Assembly (NCBI RefSeq): GCF_001428865.1
Contig: NZ_LMIV01000001.1
Coordinates: 1,566,236 to 1,630,235, forward strand
Reading direction: 5' to 3'
Origin: Sphingomonas sp. Root241
GTDB taxonomy: Bacteria > Pseudomonadota > Alphaproteobacteria > Sphingomonadales > Sphingomonadaceae
Length of the DNA stretch: 64,000 nucleotides
The stretch's first letter is position 1, and each line of letters starts with the position of its first letter. This document shows positions 16,880 through 26,064 of this stretch, piece by piece. The translations under genes were made by a program, and so were the position numbers. The notes under the pieces were generated by a model. It made no database searches, was not told the origin of the DNA, and saw nothing but the letters and a program-made list of their open reading frames with translations.

Positions 16880-18066
16880 ACGACGACGAAGTGCTGCGGG
16901 TAGCCGCGCGTGGCGATGGCGTCACTGCGGATGGCCGCCATGTCGCCTTCGCCGCGCCGGGCGACCATGTCACGTCCGAGGGGACGATCGTCCCCGGCCG
17001 GCATCACCAGACGCCGCCGTGCAAGCATTTCCCCGAATGCGGAGGCTGCCAGCTCCAGCATCTCGACGATATCAGCTGGTCGCAGTTCATCGCCGATCGC
17101 ATCGCCGGCGCGCTGGCCGCGCAAGGCCTCGAGGCGGATATTCGCGCGCCTTTGCTCTCGCCGCCCAACACGCGCCGCCGTGCCACGCTCCACGCCGAGC
17201 GCCGCGGCCGACAGGTGCGCCTCGGCTTCACCCGGCAGGGCAGCCACGAGCTGATCGACGTGGAGGAATGCTGGATCCTCGCTCCCGAGCTGTTCGCGTT
17301 GGTCGCCCCCTTGCGCGGCATGCTGGCGGCGTTGATCCCCGGGACGCGGCGGATCAACGTCCATCTCGCACAGACCGATCAGGGTCCCGATGTCCTGATC
17401 GACGGCCTCGAAGCCGAGGGTCTCGCCGCGGCCGAGGCACTGAGCGCCTTCTCGCACCGTCATCACCTCGCCCGCCTGTCGATCGACGAGGGCTTCGGCC
17501 CCACCGCGCGCTACGAGCCCGAGCCGGTCACCGTGACGCTGAGCGGGGTTCCGGTGCCGTTCCCGCCGGGCAATTTCCTTCAGGCCACGCTTGAGGGCGA
17601 GGCGGCTCTGGTCGCGGCGGTGCAGGAGATCGCCGGCAAGGCGAAGGCAGTCGCCGATCTCTTCGCCGGTCTCGGCACCTTCACCTTCGCTTTCCCCAAG
17701 GCCAAGGTCTACGCCGCCGAAGCCGCCCGCGATCCGGTCATGGCATTGAAGGCCGCGGCGGGCGCTGCCGGGCGGCCCGTTTTCGCCGAGCATCGCGACC
17801 TGTTCCGCCGCCCGGTCACTGCAAGCGACCTCTCCAATTTCGGCGCCGTCATCCTCGATCCGCCCCGCGCGGGCGCCCGCGAGCAGGTTGCCGAGATCGC
17901 CAAGTCCACTGCGCCGCTGATCGCCTATGTCTCGTGCAATCCCAGTACCTTCGCTCGGGATGCCGAGATTCTATCTCAAGGTGGATACCGGCTCGACTGG
18001 ATCCGGCCGGTAGGCCAGTTCCGCTGGTCGACGCATGTCGAGCTCGCCGCGCAGTTCAGCCGTTAG
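16870..18066 (+). CDS. RNA m5U-type methyltransferase (RlmD/TrmA family) with iron-sulfur cluster
   Basis: A 398-residue class I SAM-dependent RNA methyltransferase. Cysteines C51, C57, C60 (CKHFPECGGCQLQHL) and C134 (EECWILAP) form the 4Fe-4S site. The catalytic half has FAGLGTFTF for SAM, DPPRAG, and the nucleophile in YVSCNPST. Family members make 5-methyluridine in 23S rRNA or tRNA; which base is modified here is not determined. The ATG at 16870 lies inside the end of nnr. A repeat pair follows the stop. Confidence 0.88.
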   Translation: MPVNDDEVLRVAARGDGVTADGRHVAFAAPGDHVTSEGTIVPGRHHQTPPCKHFPECGGCQLQHLDDISWSQFIADRIAGALAAQGLEADIRAPLLSPPNTRRRATLHAERRGRQVRLGFTRQGSHELIDVEECWILAPELFALVAPLRGMLAALIPGTRRINVHLAQTDQGPDVLIDGLEAEGLAAAEALSAFSHRHHLARLSIDEGFGPTARYEPEPVTVTLSGVPVPFPPGNFLQATLEGEAALVAAVQEIAGKAKAVADLFAGLGTFTFAFPKAKVYAAEAARDPVMALKAAAGAAGRPVFAEHRDLFRRPVTASDLSNFGAVILDPPRAGAREQVAEIAKSTAPLIAYVSCNPSTFARDAEILSQGGYRLDWIRPVGQFRWSTHVELAAQFSR

Positions 18067-18089
18067 AGGCAGATTCAGCTTGTTGAATC

Positions 18090-18190
18090 TGTTCCCCGGC
18101 GAAGGCCGGGGCCCAGTCGCGAGCTGCCGTCGAGGGCGGGATGTCTTCTCAAGTCCGTCGGAACTGGGCCCCGGCCTTCGCCGGGGAACA
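18090..18190. repeat. Inverted pair of CCCCGGC palindromes
   Basis: The 28-base unit at 18090-18117 (TGTTCCCCGGCGAAGGCCGG and eight more bases) returns as its exact reverse complement at 18163-18190. It lies between the convergent methyltransferase and truA genes, where it may also help end transcription. Confidence 0.9.
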
Positions 18191-18212
18191 CGAGTGCTTC
18201 AACGCAGCTGGA

Positions 18213-18959
18213 TCAATCTCCAGGATAATCCGCCCGCACGAAGAACAGCCCGTCGGGCGGCGCGTTCAGTCCCAGCCGCGCCCGATCGCGCGCCTCGAGA
18301 GCGTCGCGCAGGTCTTCCGCGCTCCATTTGCCCTGGCCCACCAGCCCCAGGCACCCGACCATCGATCGCACCTGATGGTGCAGGAACGAGCGCGCCGAGG
18401 CGTGGACCAGCAATCGGTCGCCGTCGCGTGACACGTCGAGCCGGTCGAGCGTCTTGACCGGGCTCTCGGACTGGCAATGCGCCGAGCGGAAGGTGGTGAA
18501 GTCATGCCGCCCCACCAGCGATTGCGCCGCCGCGTGCATCGCGCGTGCATCGAGTTCGGCGGGGATCCGCCACGCCAGCCCCTTCTCCCAGGTGAGCGGC
18601 GCGCGCCGCGTGACGATGCGATATTCGTAATGCCGCGCCAGGCACGAGAAGCGCGCATGCCAATCGTCCGCCACCCCGACGCAGTCGAGCACCGCCACCG
18701 GATGCGGGCGCAGCCGGGCGTTGAGCGCCTCCATCAACCGGAACGGGGTGATCTCCCGTGCAATGTCGAGATGCGCGCGCATGCCCAGCCCGTGCACCCC
18801 CGCATCGGTGCGCCCCGCCGCATGCACCACGACCGTCTCGCCGGTCACCGCGAACGCCGCATCCTCGATCGCCTGCTGGACACTCGGGCCATGATCCTGC
18901 CGCTGCCAGCCCATGAACGGCCGGCCGTCAAACTCCACGGTGAGCGCGAACCGCGTCAA
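18213..18959 (-). CDS. truA: tRNA pseudouridine synthase A
   Basis: Makes pseudouridine at positions 38-40 of the tRNA anticodon arm. The 248-residue protein shows the catalytic Asp52 in [10 protein letters not shown], the N-terminal [10 protein letters not shown], and [11 protein letters not shown] near the C-terminus. The start is a TTG overlapping the fmt stop (TTGA): no ATG is available at the right place, and this codon gives [12 protein letters not shown], the family start. It is coupled to fmt. Confidence 0.92.
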   Translation of the reverse strand: MTRFALTVEFDGRPFMGWQRQDHGPSVQQAIEDAAFAVTGETVVVHAAGRTDAGVHGLGMRAHLDIAREITPFRLMEALNARLRPHPVAVLDCVGVADDWHARFSCLARHYEYRIVTRRAPLTWEKGLAWRIPAELDARAMHAAAQSLVGRHDFTTFRSAHCQSESPVKTLDRLDVSRDGDRLLVHASARSFLHHQVRSMVGCLGLVGQGKWSAEDLRDALEARDRARLGLNAPPDGLFFVRADYPGD

Positions 18960-19858
18960 AGCCGCGTGCCCGAAGGGATGGGGAAGCCGCGCAGCAGCTC
19001 CTCCGACGTCATGACGCCACGCCCCGCGCGCTGGACCAGGGTCGGCCGGATCGCGCCTTCGCTGCAGGCGATCGTCATCTGATCGTCGATCACAATGCCG
19101 GCCTCTCCGCGCTCCGCCAGGACGGTGGCGGCATGCACCCGCACGCGCTCGCCATGGACCTCGAAGAATGCCCCCGGCGCCGGGTTGAACGCGCGCACCT
19201 GCCGCTCGACCTCCACCGCCGGCTTCGAGAAATCCAGCCGCGCCTCGGCCTTGTCGATCTTCGCCGCATAGGTGACGCCATCCTCGGACTGCGGCACCGC
19301 CGGATAGCGATCCACATCGGCCAACACCTGGACCATCAGCCGCGCGCCCATCGCGCTCAGCTCGGCAGTGAGCGCGCCCGCAGTCTTGCCATCCACGGGC
19401 GTCCGTCCCTCGAGCCGCACCGGCCCGGTATCGAGCCCCGCCTCCATCTGCATGATCCCGACCCCCGTCTCGGCATCCCCGGCAAGGATCGCCCGCTGGA
19501 TCGGCGCCGCCCCCCGCCAGCGCGGCAGCAGCGAGCCGTGCACGTTGAGGCACCCCAGCCGTGGTGCTTCCAGCACCGCAACCGGCAGGATCAGCCCATA
19601 GGCCGCGACCACCGCCACGTCCGCCTCCAGCGCCGCGAAGGCATGGATCGCTTCGGGTTCCTTGCGGAAGGAGAGCAAAGTACGCACCTCGATCCCCAGT
19701 GCCTCGGCGCGCGCATGCACCGGCGAGGGCGCAGTCTTGCCCCGATTCCCGCGCCGCGGCGGCTGGCTGTATGCCGCCACGACGTCGTGCCCAGCCGCGA
19801 CCAGCGCATCGAGCACGGGGACGGCGAATTCGGGGGTTCCCATGAAGATGATCCGCAT
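18956..19858 (-). CDS. fmt: Methionyl-tRNA formyltransferase
   Basis: Formylates initiator methionyl-tRNA using 10-formyl-THF. At 300 residues it has the usual length. Motifs seen are [19 protein letters not shown] at the start, the active-site [19 protein letters not shown], and [11 protein letters not shown] with the catalytic Asp. It forms an operon with truA and is divergent from recR-def, whose deformylase removes the group this enzyme adds. Confidence 0.95.
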   Translation of the reverse strand: MRIIFMGTPEFAVPVLDALVAAGHDVVAAYSQPPRRGNRGKTAPSPVHARAEALGIEVRTLLSFRKEPEAIHAFAALEADVAVVAAYGLILPVAVLEAPRLGCLNVHGSLLPRWRGAAPIQRAILAGDAETGVGIMQMEAGLDTGPVRLEGRTPVDGKTAGALTAELSAMGARLMVQVLADVDRYPAVPQSEDGVTYAAKIDKAEARLDFSKPAVEVERQVRAFNPAPGAFFEVHGERVRVHAATVLAERGEAGIVIDDQMTIACSEGAIRPTLVQRAGRGVMTSEELLRGFPIPSGTRL

Positions 19859-19883
19859 GGACTGCCCTTACCCACAATCGTCC

Positions 19884-19906
19884 CCCCGGCGAAAGCCGGG
19901 ATGACG
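19884..19906. repeat. Single CCCGGCGAAAGCCGGG unit
   Basis: One copy of the dispersed palindrome (CCCCCGGCGAAAGCCGGGAT followed by GAC) stands alone in the 98-base divergent gap between fmt and recR. No inverted partner is visible. Confidence 0.8.
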
Positions 19907-19956
19907 GAGCGGGCAGGGGAGTTTCCTTTCTGTTCCCGCATGGCTATCTCTCCCGC

Positions 19957-20553
19957 ATGGCATCCCCCGAAATCGAGGCACTGACCCAGGCGCTGTCCCG
20001 CCTTCCCGGGCTCGGCCCGCGCTCGGCGCGCCGCGCGGTGCTCCATCTGCTCAAGAAGCGCGAGACCGCGCTCGATCCGTTGCTCTCGGCGCTCACCGCG
20101 GTCAGCCGCCGGCTCAGCACCTGCGGGATCTGCGGCAATGTCGATACCAGCGACCCCTGCGCGATCTGCGCCGATCCGCGCCGCGACGCCCGCGCGCTGT
20201 GCGTGGTCGAGGAAGTCGCCGATCTCTGGGCGCTCGATCGCTCGCGGCTGTTCCCCGGCAAGTTCCACGTGCTCGGCGGCCGCCTCTCCGCGCTCGAAGG
20301 CATCCGCCCCGAGGATCTGCGCGTCGACGGCCTTGTCCGCCGCGTCGCCGCCGGCGGGATCGACGAAGTCGTCCTCGCGATGAACGCCACGCTCGACGGC
20401 CAGACCACTGCGCACTATCTCGCCGAGCGGCTGGAGGCCTATCCGGTGCGCATCACCCAGCTCGCCCACGGCCTGCCGGTCGGCGGCGAGCTCGATTATC
20501 TCGACGAAGGCACGCTCGCCCAGGCACTCCGCGCGCGTCGCCCGGTCGCGTAA
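19957..20553 (+). CDS. recR: Recombination protein RecR
   Basis: Part of the RecFOR pathway that loads RecA on gapped DNA. The 198-residue protein has an N-terminal helix-hairpin-helix ([16 protein letters not shown]), a four-cysteine zinc finger ([18 protein letters not shown]), and a Toprim domain ([15 protein letters not shown]). It is transcribed with def, 45 bases downstream. Confidence 0.95.
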   Translation: MASPEIEALTQALSRLPGLGPRSARRAVLHLLKKRETALDPLLSALTAVSRRLSTCGICGNVDTSDPCAICADPRRDARALCVVEEVADLWALDRSRLFPGKFHVLGGRLSALEGIRPEDLRVDGLVRRVAAGGIDEVVLAMNATLDGQTTAHYLAERLEAYPVRITQLAHGLPVGGELDYLDEGTLAQALRARRPVA

Positions 20554-20598
20554 TTTCCCACCCTTGCGGCGGAGCGGGTCGCGAATTAAATCGGCTTT

Positions 20599-21126
20599 AT
20601 GGCTCTGTTACCCATCGTCGAAGTCCCGGACCCGCGCCTGCGCCTCATCTCCCAGCCCGTCGAGGAGGTGAACGACGAACTGCGCGCGCTGATCGCCGAC
20701 ATGTTCGATACGATGTACGACGCCCCCGGCATCGGCCTCGCCGCGATCCAGGTCGGCGTGCCCAAGCGCGTCATCGTCATGGACCTGCAGGAGGAGGAAG
20801 ACGAGGAGGGCAAGCCGATCCGTGCACCCCGCGTCTTCATCAATCCCGAGATCCTCGATCCCGCCGAAGAGCATTCGGTCTATACCGAAGGCTGTCTCTC
20901 GATCCCCGAGCAGTTCGCCGATGTCGAACGCCCCGCGCGCTGCCGCGTCAAATGGCTCGATGAGCAGGGCGAAGCCCATGACGAGCTGTTCGAGGGCCTG
21001 CTCGCCACCTGCATCCAGCACGAGATGGACCATCTCGAGGGGATCGTCTTCATCGACCATCTCTCGCGCCTCAAGCGCGACATGATCCTCAAGAAGCTCA
21101 CCAAGGCGCGCAAGGCCGCGGCGTAA
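20599..21126 (+). CDS. def: Peptide deformylase
   Basis: Removes the N-formyl group from new proteins. The 175-residue enzyme has all three motifs: GLAAIQVG (46-53), EGCLSIP with metal-binding Cys99, and QHEMDHLEG with His141, Glu142 and His145. The middle insert [14 protein letters not shown] is acidic but lies in a loop. It is downstream of recR and opposite fmt. Confidence 0.95.
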   Translation: MALLPIVEVPDPRLRLISQPVEEVNDELRALIADMFDTMYDAPGIGLAAIQVGVPKRVIVMDLQEEEDEEGKPIRAPRVFINPEILDPAEEHSVYTEGCLSIPEQFADVERPARCRVKWLDEQGEAHDELFEGLLATCIQHEMDHLEGIVFIDHLSRLKRDMILKKLTKARKAAA

Positions 21127-21132
21127 GCCCTC

Positions 21133-21241
21133 CGTCACCCCGGCCTTGTGCCGGGGCCCACCGCGCCGCGCGGAAGCGGCTGGAGGTTCAGGGACATTGC
21201 TCAGCCGCATGGTGGACTCCGGCACTTCGGCCGGGGTGACG
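21133..21241. repeat. Inverted pair of CCCCGGCC palindromes
   Basis: CGTCACCCCGGCCTTGTGCC with its tail (from 21133) is matched in reverse complement by the block ending at 21241 (GGCCGGGGTGACG), with a small bulge. It fills the gap between def and rmuC. Confidence 0.8.
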
Positions 21242-21302
21242 ACTATGGGTTGCCCCCAGAGTCGCTAGCGGCTAGGTTCGCCTTCTGTTCCCGGAGGCAA
21301 AG

Positions 21303-22574
21303 TTGGACCCGCTCGCTCTCATCGCAATCCTGGCGGCGCTGCTCGGCGGCCTCGCGCTCGGCTGGTTCCTCGGTTCGCGCGGTGTCGCGGAGGCCCGCGC
21401 CGAACGCGACAAGCGGGAAAGTGACTTCAAGGCGGCAATCTCCGACCTCAACCGCAAGGATATCGAGCTCGCGACCTTGAAGGCCGAGACCAACGGCCTC
21501 GAAGCGCGCTTCGCCGAACTCGCCGCGCGCGCGCTGGGCGAGGCGCAGGAGGCGTTCCTCAAGCGCGCCGACGATCGCTTCAAGCAATCCGAGGCGATGG
21601 CGGGGGAGAATCTCAAATCGCTGCTCCAGCCGGTCAACGATCGCCTGCTGCGTTACGAGGAAGGCGTCGCCAAGGTCGAGGCCGAGCGCCGCAATGCTTT
21701 CGGTGAACTCAAGGGCCAGATCGAGCAGATGCGGATCGGCACCGAGCGCGTCAGCACCGAAGCCGCCAAGCTGGTCAATTCGCTGCGCAACGCCCCCAAG
21801 TCGCGCGGCCGCTGGGGCGAACAGCAGCTCAAGAACGTGCTCGAGACCTGCGGGCTTGCAGAGCACACCGATTTCGCCACCGAAGTCAGCGTCGCGCACG
21901 AGGACGGCGGCCGGCTGCGCCCCGACGCGATCGTCCGCGTGCCCGGCGGCCGCGCGCTGGTGATCGACGCAAAGGTCTCGCTCAACGCCTATCAGGACGC
22001 GTTCGGCGCAGTGGACGACAGCGAGCGCCATATCGGCCTCGCCGCGCACGCCGCCTCGATGAAGGCGCATATCAACGCGCTCGGCAACAAGGCCTATTGG
22101 AGCCAGTTCGAGGACGCGCCCGATTATGTGATCATGTTCGTGCCGGGCGAGCATTTCCTCTCCGCGGCGCTCGAGCACGATCACACGCTGTGGGACTTCG
22201 CCTTCGAAAAGCGCGTGCTGCTCGCCACGCCGACGAACCTGATCGCGATCGCGCGCACGGTCGCCGCGGTGTGGCGTCAGGAGAAGCTCGCCAAGGAGGC
22301 CCGGCAGATCGGCGAACTCGGCAAGGAGCTGTACGATCGCCTCGCCAAGGCGCTCGGCGATCTGCGCGTCGTCGGCAGCGGCCTCAACACTGCGGTCAAG
22401 AATTTCAATACCTTCGCGAACAGCCTTGAGACTCGTGCGCTGGTCAGTGCCCGCAAGCTCAAGGACCTCAACATCGAAACCGGCGCCCGCGAGATCGAAT
22501 CGATCCCGCCCGTCGAACTTCTCGCCAGCCATGCCGGCGATCCCGATCTGCCCGAGGCGCAAGCCGCAGAGTAA
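21303..22574 (+). CDS. rmuC: DNA recombination protein RmuC
   Basis: A 423-residue protein with an N-terminal transmembrane helix (LALIAILAALLGGLALGWFL), a long coiled-coil region, and a RmuC nuclease-like core (RGRWGEQQLKNVLE, VIDAKVSLNAYQ, DYVIMFVPGEHFLSAALE). RmuC proteins limit inversions at short repeats, which is of interest in a region full of inverted repeats. The TTG at 21303 is chosen because GGAGG lies five bases upstream and no ATG is near. Confidence 0.9.
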   Translation: MDPLALIAILAALLGGLALGWFLGSRGVAEARAERDKRESDFKAAISDLNRKDIELATLKAETNGLEARFAELAARALGEAQEAFLKRADDRFKQSEAMAGENLKSLLQPVNDRLLRYEEGVAKVEAERRNAFGELKGQIEQMRIGTERVSTEAAKLVNSLRNAPKSRGRWGEQQLKNVLETCGLAEHTDFATEVSVAHEDGGRLRPDAIVRVPGGRALVIDAKVSLNAYQDAFGAVDDSERHIGLAAHAASMKAHINALGNKAYWSQFEDAPDYVIMFVPGEHFLSAALEHDHTLWDFAFEKRVLLATPTNLIAIARTVAAVWRQEKLAKEARQIGELGKELYDRLAKALGDLRVVGSGLNTAVKNFNTFANSLETRALVSARKLKDLNIETGAREIESIPPVELLASHAGDPDLPEAQAAE

Positions 22575-22630
22575 GCGAGACATGCCGCGGCCGGATTGAT
22601 AGCCTGTTGGCGAACTGGGGGAGGTTCGTC

Positions 22631-23329
22631 ATGATTCGAATGCATTGGCTCGCGGCGCTGGCGCTGATCGCGGCAAGCCCGGCGTTGGCGCGGCCTTCGC
22701 AGGACACTCCGGAACAGGTAGCGCGCGGTGCGAAGCTGGGCGAAGCGCTCGTTGCGATCAAATCAGCCAAGCCGGACGAAGCGATTGCGATCCTCGATCC
22801 GCTGCTCGCCGATTACCAGAAGCTCTATGCCGCGGAGAAGCGCAGGATCTATTGCGCGCACGATCTGAAGCAGAGCCTGCTTTATATGGGTAAGGCCGCA
22901 GCTGCGAAGCAGGAAGCGATCGCGATCGATCCGGGTTGGTGCAATGCCTTGTGGGCGCGGGGGTTCGCGTTGATCGACCTGCAGCAGGTCGATGCGGCGG
23001 TGCCGTTTCTCGAGCGCGCCGTCGCGCTGTCGCCGTCGCATCCGCATTATCTGTCCGAGCTGGGCTATGCCTATCAGGTGCAGAAGAAGTGGCAGCTCTC
23101 CTACGACATGTACCAGCGCGCTGCCGCCGGCGCGGCGCTGGAGGACGAGGGCCAGCGCAAGAAATCGCTCCGCCGCGCCTGGTTCGGCATGGGCTTCAAC
23201 CTCATCGAGCTCGGAAAGCTCGATGAGGCGGAAAAGGTGCTTGCGAAGTGTCTGGAGCTCACGCCCGACGATCAGAAGGTCAAGGATGAGCTCCAGTACG
23301 TCCGCGAGCAGCGCAAGAAGGCCAGCTGA
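22631..23329 (+). CDS. Secreted TPR-repeat protein
   Basis: A 232-residue protein with a signal peptide (WLAALALIAASPALA) and several tetratricopeptide-like helices: ALWARGFALIDLQQVDAA, HYLSELGYAYQVQKKWQ and GMGFNLIELGKLDEAEKVLA. TPR repeats bind partner proteins; no enzymatic motif is present. GGGGGAGG lies six bases before the ATG at 22631. It appears to be a single-gene unit bounded by rmuC and a repeat pair. Confidence 0.75.
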   Translation: MIRMHWLAALALIAASPALARPSQDTPEQVARGAKLGEALVAIKSAKPDEAIAILDPLLADYQKLYAAEKRRIYCAHDLKQSLLYMGKAAAAKQEAIAIDPGWCNALWARGFALIDLQQVDAAVPFLERAVALSPSHPHYLSELGYAYQVQKKWQLSYDMYQRAAAGAALEDEGQRKKSLRRAWFGMGFNLIELGKLDEAEKVLAKCLELTPDDQKVKDELQYVREQRKKAS

Positions 23330-23363
23330 GCCAAGCGAGGCTCAGGACTCATATTCGAAGACC

Positions 23364-23460
23364 GCGAAGCGGGGACCCATATCCTGAGCGCGCGGCAAAA
23401 TGCACCGGTGCGGTTGCGGAAACTGTTGGAGATGGGTCCCCGCTTTCGCGGGGATGACGA
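23364..23460. repeat. Inverted pair of GCGAAGCGGGGACCCAT units
   Basis: GCGAAGCGGGGACCCAT at 23364-23380 is mirrored by ATGGGTCCCCGCTTTCGC at 23432-23449, followed by GGGGATGACGA. It is a variant of the main palindrome family and lies between the convergent TPR and META-domain genes. Confidence 0.8.
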
Positions 23461-23512
23461 GGAGAGGGATCAGCCCGTAATTAAAATCAACAGGTTGAAT
23501 GGGCCCCCCAAT

Positions 23513-24217
23513 CTACCGCCGCCCGATCGGCGCCAGCACCACGGTCTCGCCGCCGCGCGCGGTCATCACCAATTTGCCGTTCCGGTTGCGGCTCACGCTC
23601 AGCCGCTGGCCGAACAGCCTGATCAGCTTCTGCTCCTGCGTGTTGAGCGCGCCGGGGCACGCGCGCCGGGTCGTCGCCAGCGGTCCGGCGGTCAGCCGGC
23701 CGCGCTCGAAGCGGAAGCCGCCGTTGAAATTGTTGCAGCCGGTGCTGCCGCTCATCTTCGTGTTGGTGAAAGTCACGCGCGGATTGCTTTGTGCCACCGG
23801 CGGGCGCCCGGCGATGGACTGGATCCTCCATTCGCCCTCGACCACCGAACCCGGCGCGGGCCGGTCGGACAGCACATCGCCGCCACAGCCGCGCAGCGTG
23901 CGTCCGCGCAGGGTCACCGTAACCGTGTCGTGATAGGTGCGGTCGCTCATCCCGTCGCTGCACTCGACATGGGTGATGTCTACCGTCATTCCCCGCGCCT
24001 GATAGCGCTCGCCGTTGAAGCCGACGATCGGCCGCGGCTTGGCAACGCTGACCGCGCGGCCGCCCGCAGGCTCGTAACGGATCGTGCGGCCGTCGATCGT
24101 CAGCGACCAGAACGGCTCGGTGCCGAGCGCGCGATAGGGCTGGCTGCCCGACTGGGCCAAAGCGGGCAGGGCGGCCAGCACGAGCAGGCTGGTTGCGGCG
24201 ATCGTCGACAAGCGCAT
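23513..24217 (-). CDS. Secreted META-domain (HslJ-like) protein
   Basis: A 234-residue exported protein: signal peptide ending near LPALAQ, a first domain of about 100 residues of the type found before META domains (YRALGTEPFWSLTIDG), and a C-terminal META/HslJ domain (MSGSTGCNNFNGGFRFERG, ALNTQEQKLIRLF). HslJ-like domains are heat-inducible or stress-linked envelope proteins with unclear function. Its upstream gap (24218-24443) contains the short inverted repeat TTACGCCTACGCGTAA at 24395-24410. Confidence 0.75.
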   Translation of the reverse strand: MRLSTIAATSLLVLAALPALAQSGSQPYRALGTEPFWSLTIDGRTIRYEPAGGRAVSVAKPRPIVGFNGERYQARGMTVDITHVECSDGMSDRTYHDTVTVTLRGRTLRGCGGDVLSDRPAPGSVVEGEWRIQSIAGRPPVAQSNPRVTFTNTKMSGSTGCNNFNGGFRFERGRLTAGPLATTRRACPGALNTQEQKLIRLFGQRLSVSRNRNGKLVMTARGGETVVLAPIGRR

Positions 24218-24443
24218 TCGAAAACTCCCTTCGAGAGCCCGCGTTCTGCCGGAACCCGGCTGAACGCTTCATGGCCGTAACGATCGGTTCGCGTTCAGGT
24301 TTCGCATCGGCCTGGCAATGTAGGATTTGCCGTGCCAGCGTCGGCCCATGCTCTTTGAAATTGTGAGAGGCACCACCCGTTAGGCGACACAATCTTACGC
24401 CTACGCGTAACGAAATTGCCGATTCACCGTGCAAAGTGTGAAA

Positions 24444-25247
24444 TTAGGCGCCGCGAATCCTACTCAGCACCTCATAGGCCATCACTGCTGTCGCCACTGC
24501 CGCGTTGAGGCTGTCGGCCTTGCCGAGCATGGGGATCTTGACCAGCAGGTCGCATTCCTCGGCCATGAAATCGGGCATGCCCTGCGCTTCGTTGCCGGTG
24601 AGCAGGAAGGTCGGCGCCTGATAGGCCGGCGCCTTGTAATCATGTTCGGTGTCGAGGCTCAGCCCCACCAGCTGCCCCGGCCCCGAGCGCAGCCACGGCA
24701 CGAACTCAGCCCAGCTCGCCTTGGCGACCGGCACCGTGAACAGCGCTCCCATGCTCGCGCGGACGGCCTCTACCGAGAAGGGGTCGACGCACTCGTCGAT
24801 CAGGATCAGCCCGCCCGCGCCGACCGCGTCGCCGGTGCGCAGGATCGTGCCCAGATTGCCCGGATCGCGCAGCCGCTCGGCGACCAGCCAGATCGGCGCG
24901 GCGGCGCGGTCCAGGTCGGCCAGCCCCAGCGCGAACTCGGGATAGACGCCCACCACGGCGCCCGGATTATCCTTGCCGGACAGCTTGGAGAGGATATCGG
25001 CATTGGTCTCGATCGCCTCGCCGCCGGCCCTCTCAGTGGCCTCGACCAGTGCCCGCACCAGCGGATGGTCCGCCATGTCCCTGGCGAAGAACAGGAACTG
25101 CGGCAGCCGCCCGGCCTCGCGTGCCTCGGTAAGGATGCGCAGCCCCTCGGCGAGGAACAGCCCTTCCTCGCGCCGGTGGCGCTTGTCGCGCAGCAGCCGG
25201 ACGCGCTTGATCAGCGGATTGGAAAAGGCGGTTATCTCGCGGGGCAT
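24444..25247 (-). CDS. TrmH/SpoU-family RNA 2'-O-methyltransferase
   Basis: A 267-residue SPOUT methyltransferase with an N-terminal substrate-binding domain and the SpoU core: motif 1 RDPGNLGTILRTGDAVGA, motif 2 LTGNEAQGMP, motif 3 IPMLGKADSLNAAVATAVM. These enzymes methylate ribose 2'-OH in rRNA or tRNA; the target base is not evident. It stands alone, bounded by a repeat on its 5' side. Confidence 0.87.
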   Translation of the reverse strand: MPREITAFSNPLIKRVRLLRDKRHRREEGLFLAEGLRILTEAREAGRLPQFLFFARDMADHPLVRALVEATERAGGEAIETNADILSKLSGKDNPGAVVGVYPEFALGLADLDRAAAPIWLVAERLRDPGNLGTILRTGDAVGAGGLILIDECVDPFSVEAVRASMGALFTVPVAKASWAEFVPWLRSGPGQLVGLSLDTEHDYKAPAYQAPTFLLTGNEAQGMPDFMAEECDLLVKIPMLGKADSLNAAVATAVMAYEVLSRIRGA

Positions 25248-25262
25248 GGGAAAGCCTTAACC

Positions 25263-25371
25263 CGTTCGCCCTGAGCTTGTCGAAGCCTGTCCTGAGCTTC
25301 GCCGAAGGGGGGCTGTTCTTCTTTGGTGGAAAATCGATCGAGACGGTGCTTCGACAAGCTCAGCACGAACG
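25263..25371. repeat. Inverted repeat of the TGAGCTTGTCGAAGC type
   Basis: CGTTCGCCCTGAGCTTGTCG plus AAGC (25263-25286) is mirrored, with two mismatches, by the unit at 25348-25371 ending in CAGCACGAACG. A half unit CCTGAGCTTCGCCGAAGG lies just inside the left arm. This family is distinct from the CCGGC palindromes. It fills the gap before the HPr gene's 3' end. Confidence 0.8.
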
Positions 25372-25386
25372 GATCGGGGTTCTCCG

Positions 25387-25659
25387 CTATTCCTCGCCGA
25401 AGCGCGCCTCGACGAGCTCCGCCAGCGCCTGCACGGCTTCGTGCGCGCCGTCGCCCTCGGCGCTGATCGTGATCGAATCGCCCTTGGCGGCGCCGAGCAT
25501 CATCAAATCGAGGATCGACGTGCCGGAAGCGCTTGCCCCGTCCTTCTCGACGATGAGCTCGACCGGCTGGCCGGTGGCGAGCGTGACGAACGCCATGCTG
25601 GCACGGGCATGCAGGCCGCGGCGGTTCTCGATCATGACGGTGCGGATCGCCCGGCTCAC
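25387..25659 (-). CDS. ptsH: Phosphocarrier protein HPr
   Basis: A 90-residue PTS phosphocarrier. His17 in RRGLHARAS accepts phosphate from enzyme I; Ser48 in SGTSILDLMMLG is the candidate HprK target. It overlaps the EIIA gene by four bases and ends the hprK-rapZ-EIIA-HPr series. Enzyme I is not in the window, and no sugar permease is present, so this is a regulatory PTS. Confidence 0.93.
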   Translation of the reverse strand: MSRAIRTVMIENRRGLHARASMAFVTLATGQPVELIVEKDGASASGTSILDLMMLGAAKGDSITISAEGDGAHEAVQALAELVEARFGEE

Positions 25660-26063
25660 GCGGCGGCCTCTCCCAGGACCTCGGATGCGACGGTGATGTA
25701 CTTGCGCCCGGCGTCGCGCGCGGCGGCGACGGCTTCGGTCACCTTCATCGTCTTGCGCGCGCTGCCCAGCCGGATCAGCATCGGCAGGTTGATCCCGGCG
25801 ATGACCTCGACGCGGCCCGCTTCCATCAACGAGATGGCGAGGTTCGAGGGCGTGCCACCGAACAGGTCGCTGAGCACGATCACGCCGCGCCCCTCGTCGA
25901 CGCGCGCGATCGCCGCGGCGATGTCCGCGCGGCGGGCCTCCATATCGTCGTCGGGGCCGATGGAGATCGGTTCGATCCGCTCCTGCTGACCCACCACATG
26001 TTCCATCGCGACCACGAACTCCTCGGCGAGTCGTCCGTGCGTCACGAGCACCAAACCAATCAT
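25656..26063 (-). CDS. PTS EIIA component, mannose type (regulatory)
   Basis: A 135-residue EIIA-Man-like protein. His9 in LVLVTHGRLAEEF is the phosphorylation site, and VLSDLFGGTPSNLA is the family's core motif. No EIIB, EIIC or EIID gene follows, which is normal in alphaproteobacteria where this protein works as a phosphorylation-dependent regulator. It overlaps HPr and follows rapZ by one base. Confidence 0.92.
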   Translation of the reverse strand: MIGLVLVTHGRLAEEFVVAMEHVVGQQERIEPISIGPDDDMEARRADIAAAIARVDEGRGVIVLSDLFGGTPSNLAISLMEAGRVEVIAGINLPMLIRLGSARKTMKVTEAVAAARDAGRKYITVASEVLGEAAA

Positions 26064-26064
26064 T

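Noticed and set aside
18213..19877. A 554-codon frame that looks like a fusion of an unknown N-terminal part to TruA
   Set aside because: The upstream part is only an alternative frame of fmt; TruA starts at TTG 18959 on the fmt stop.
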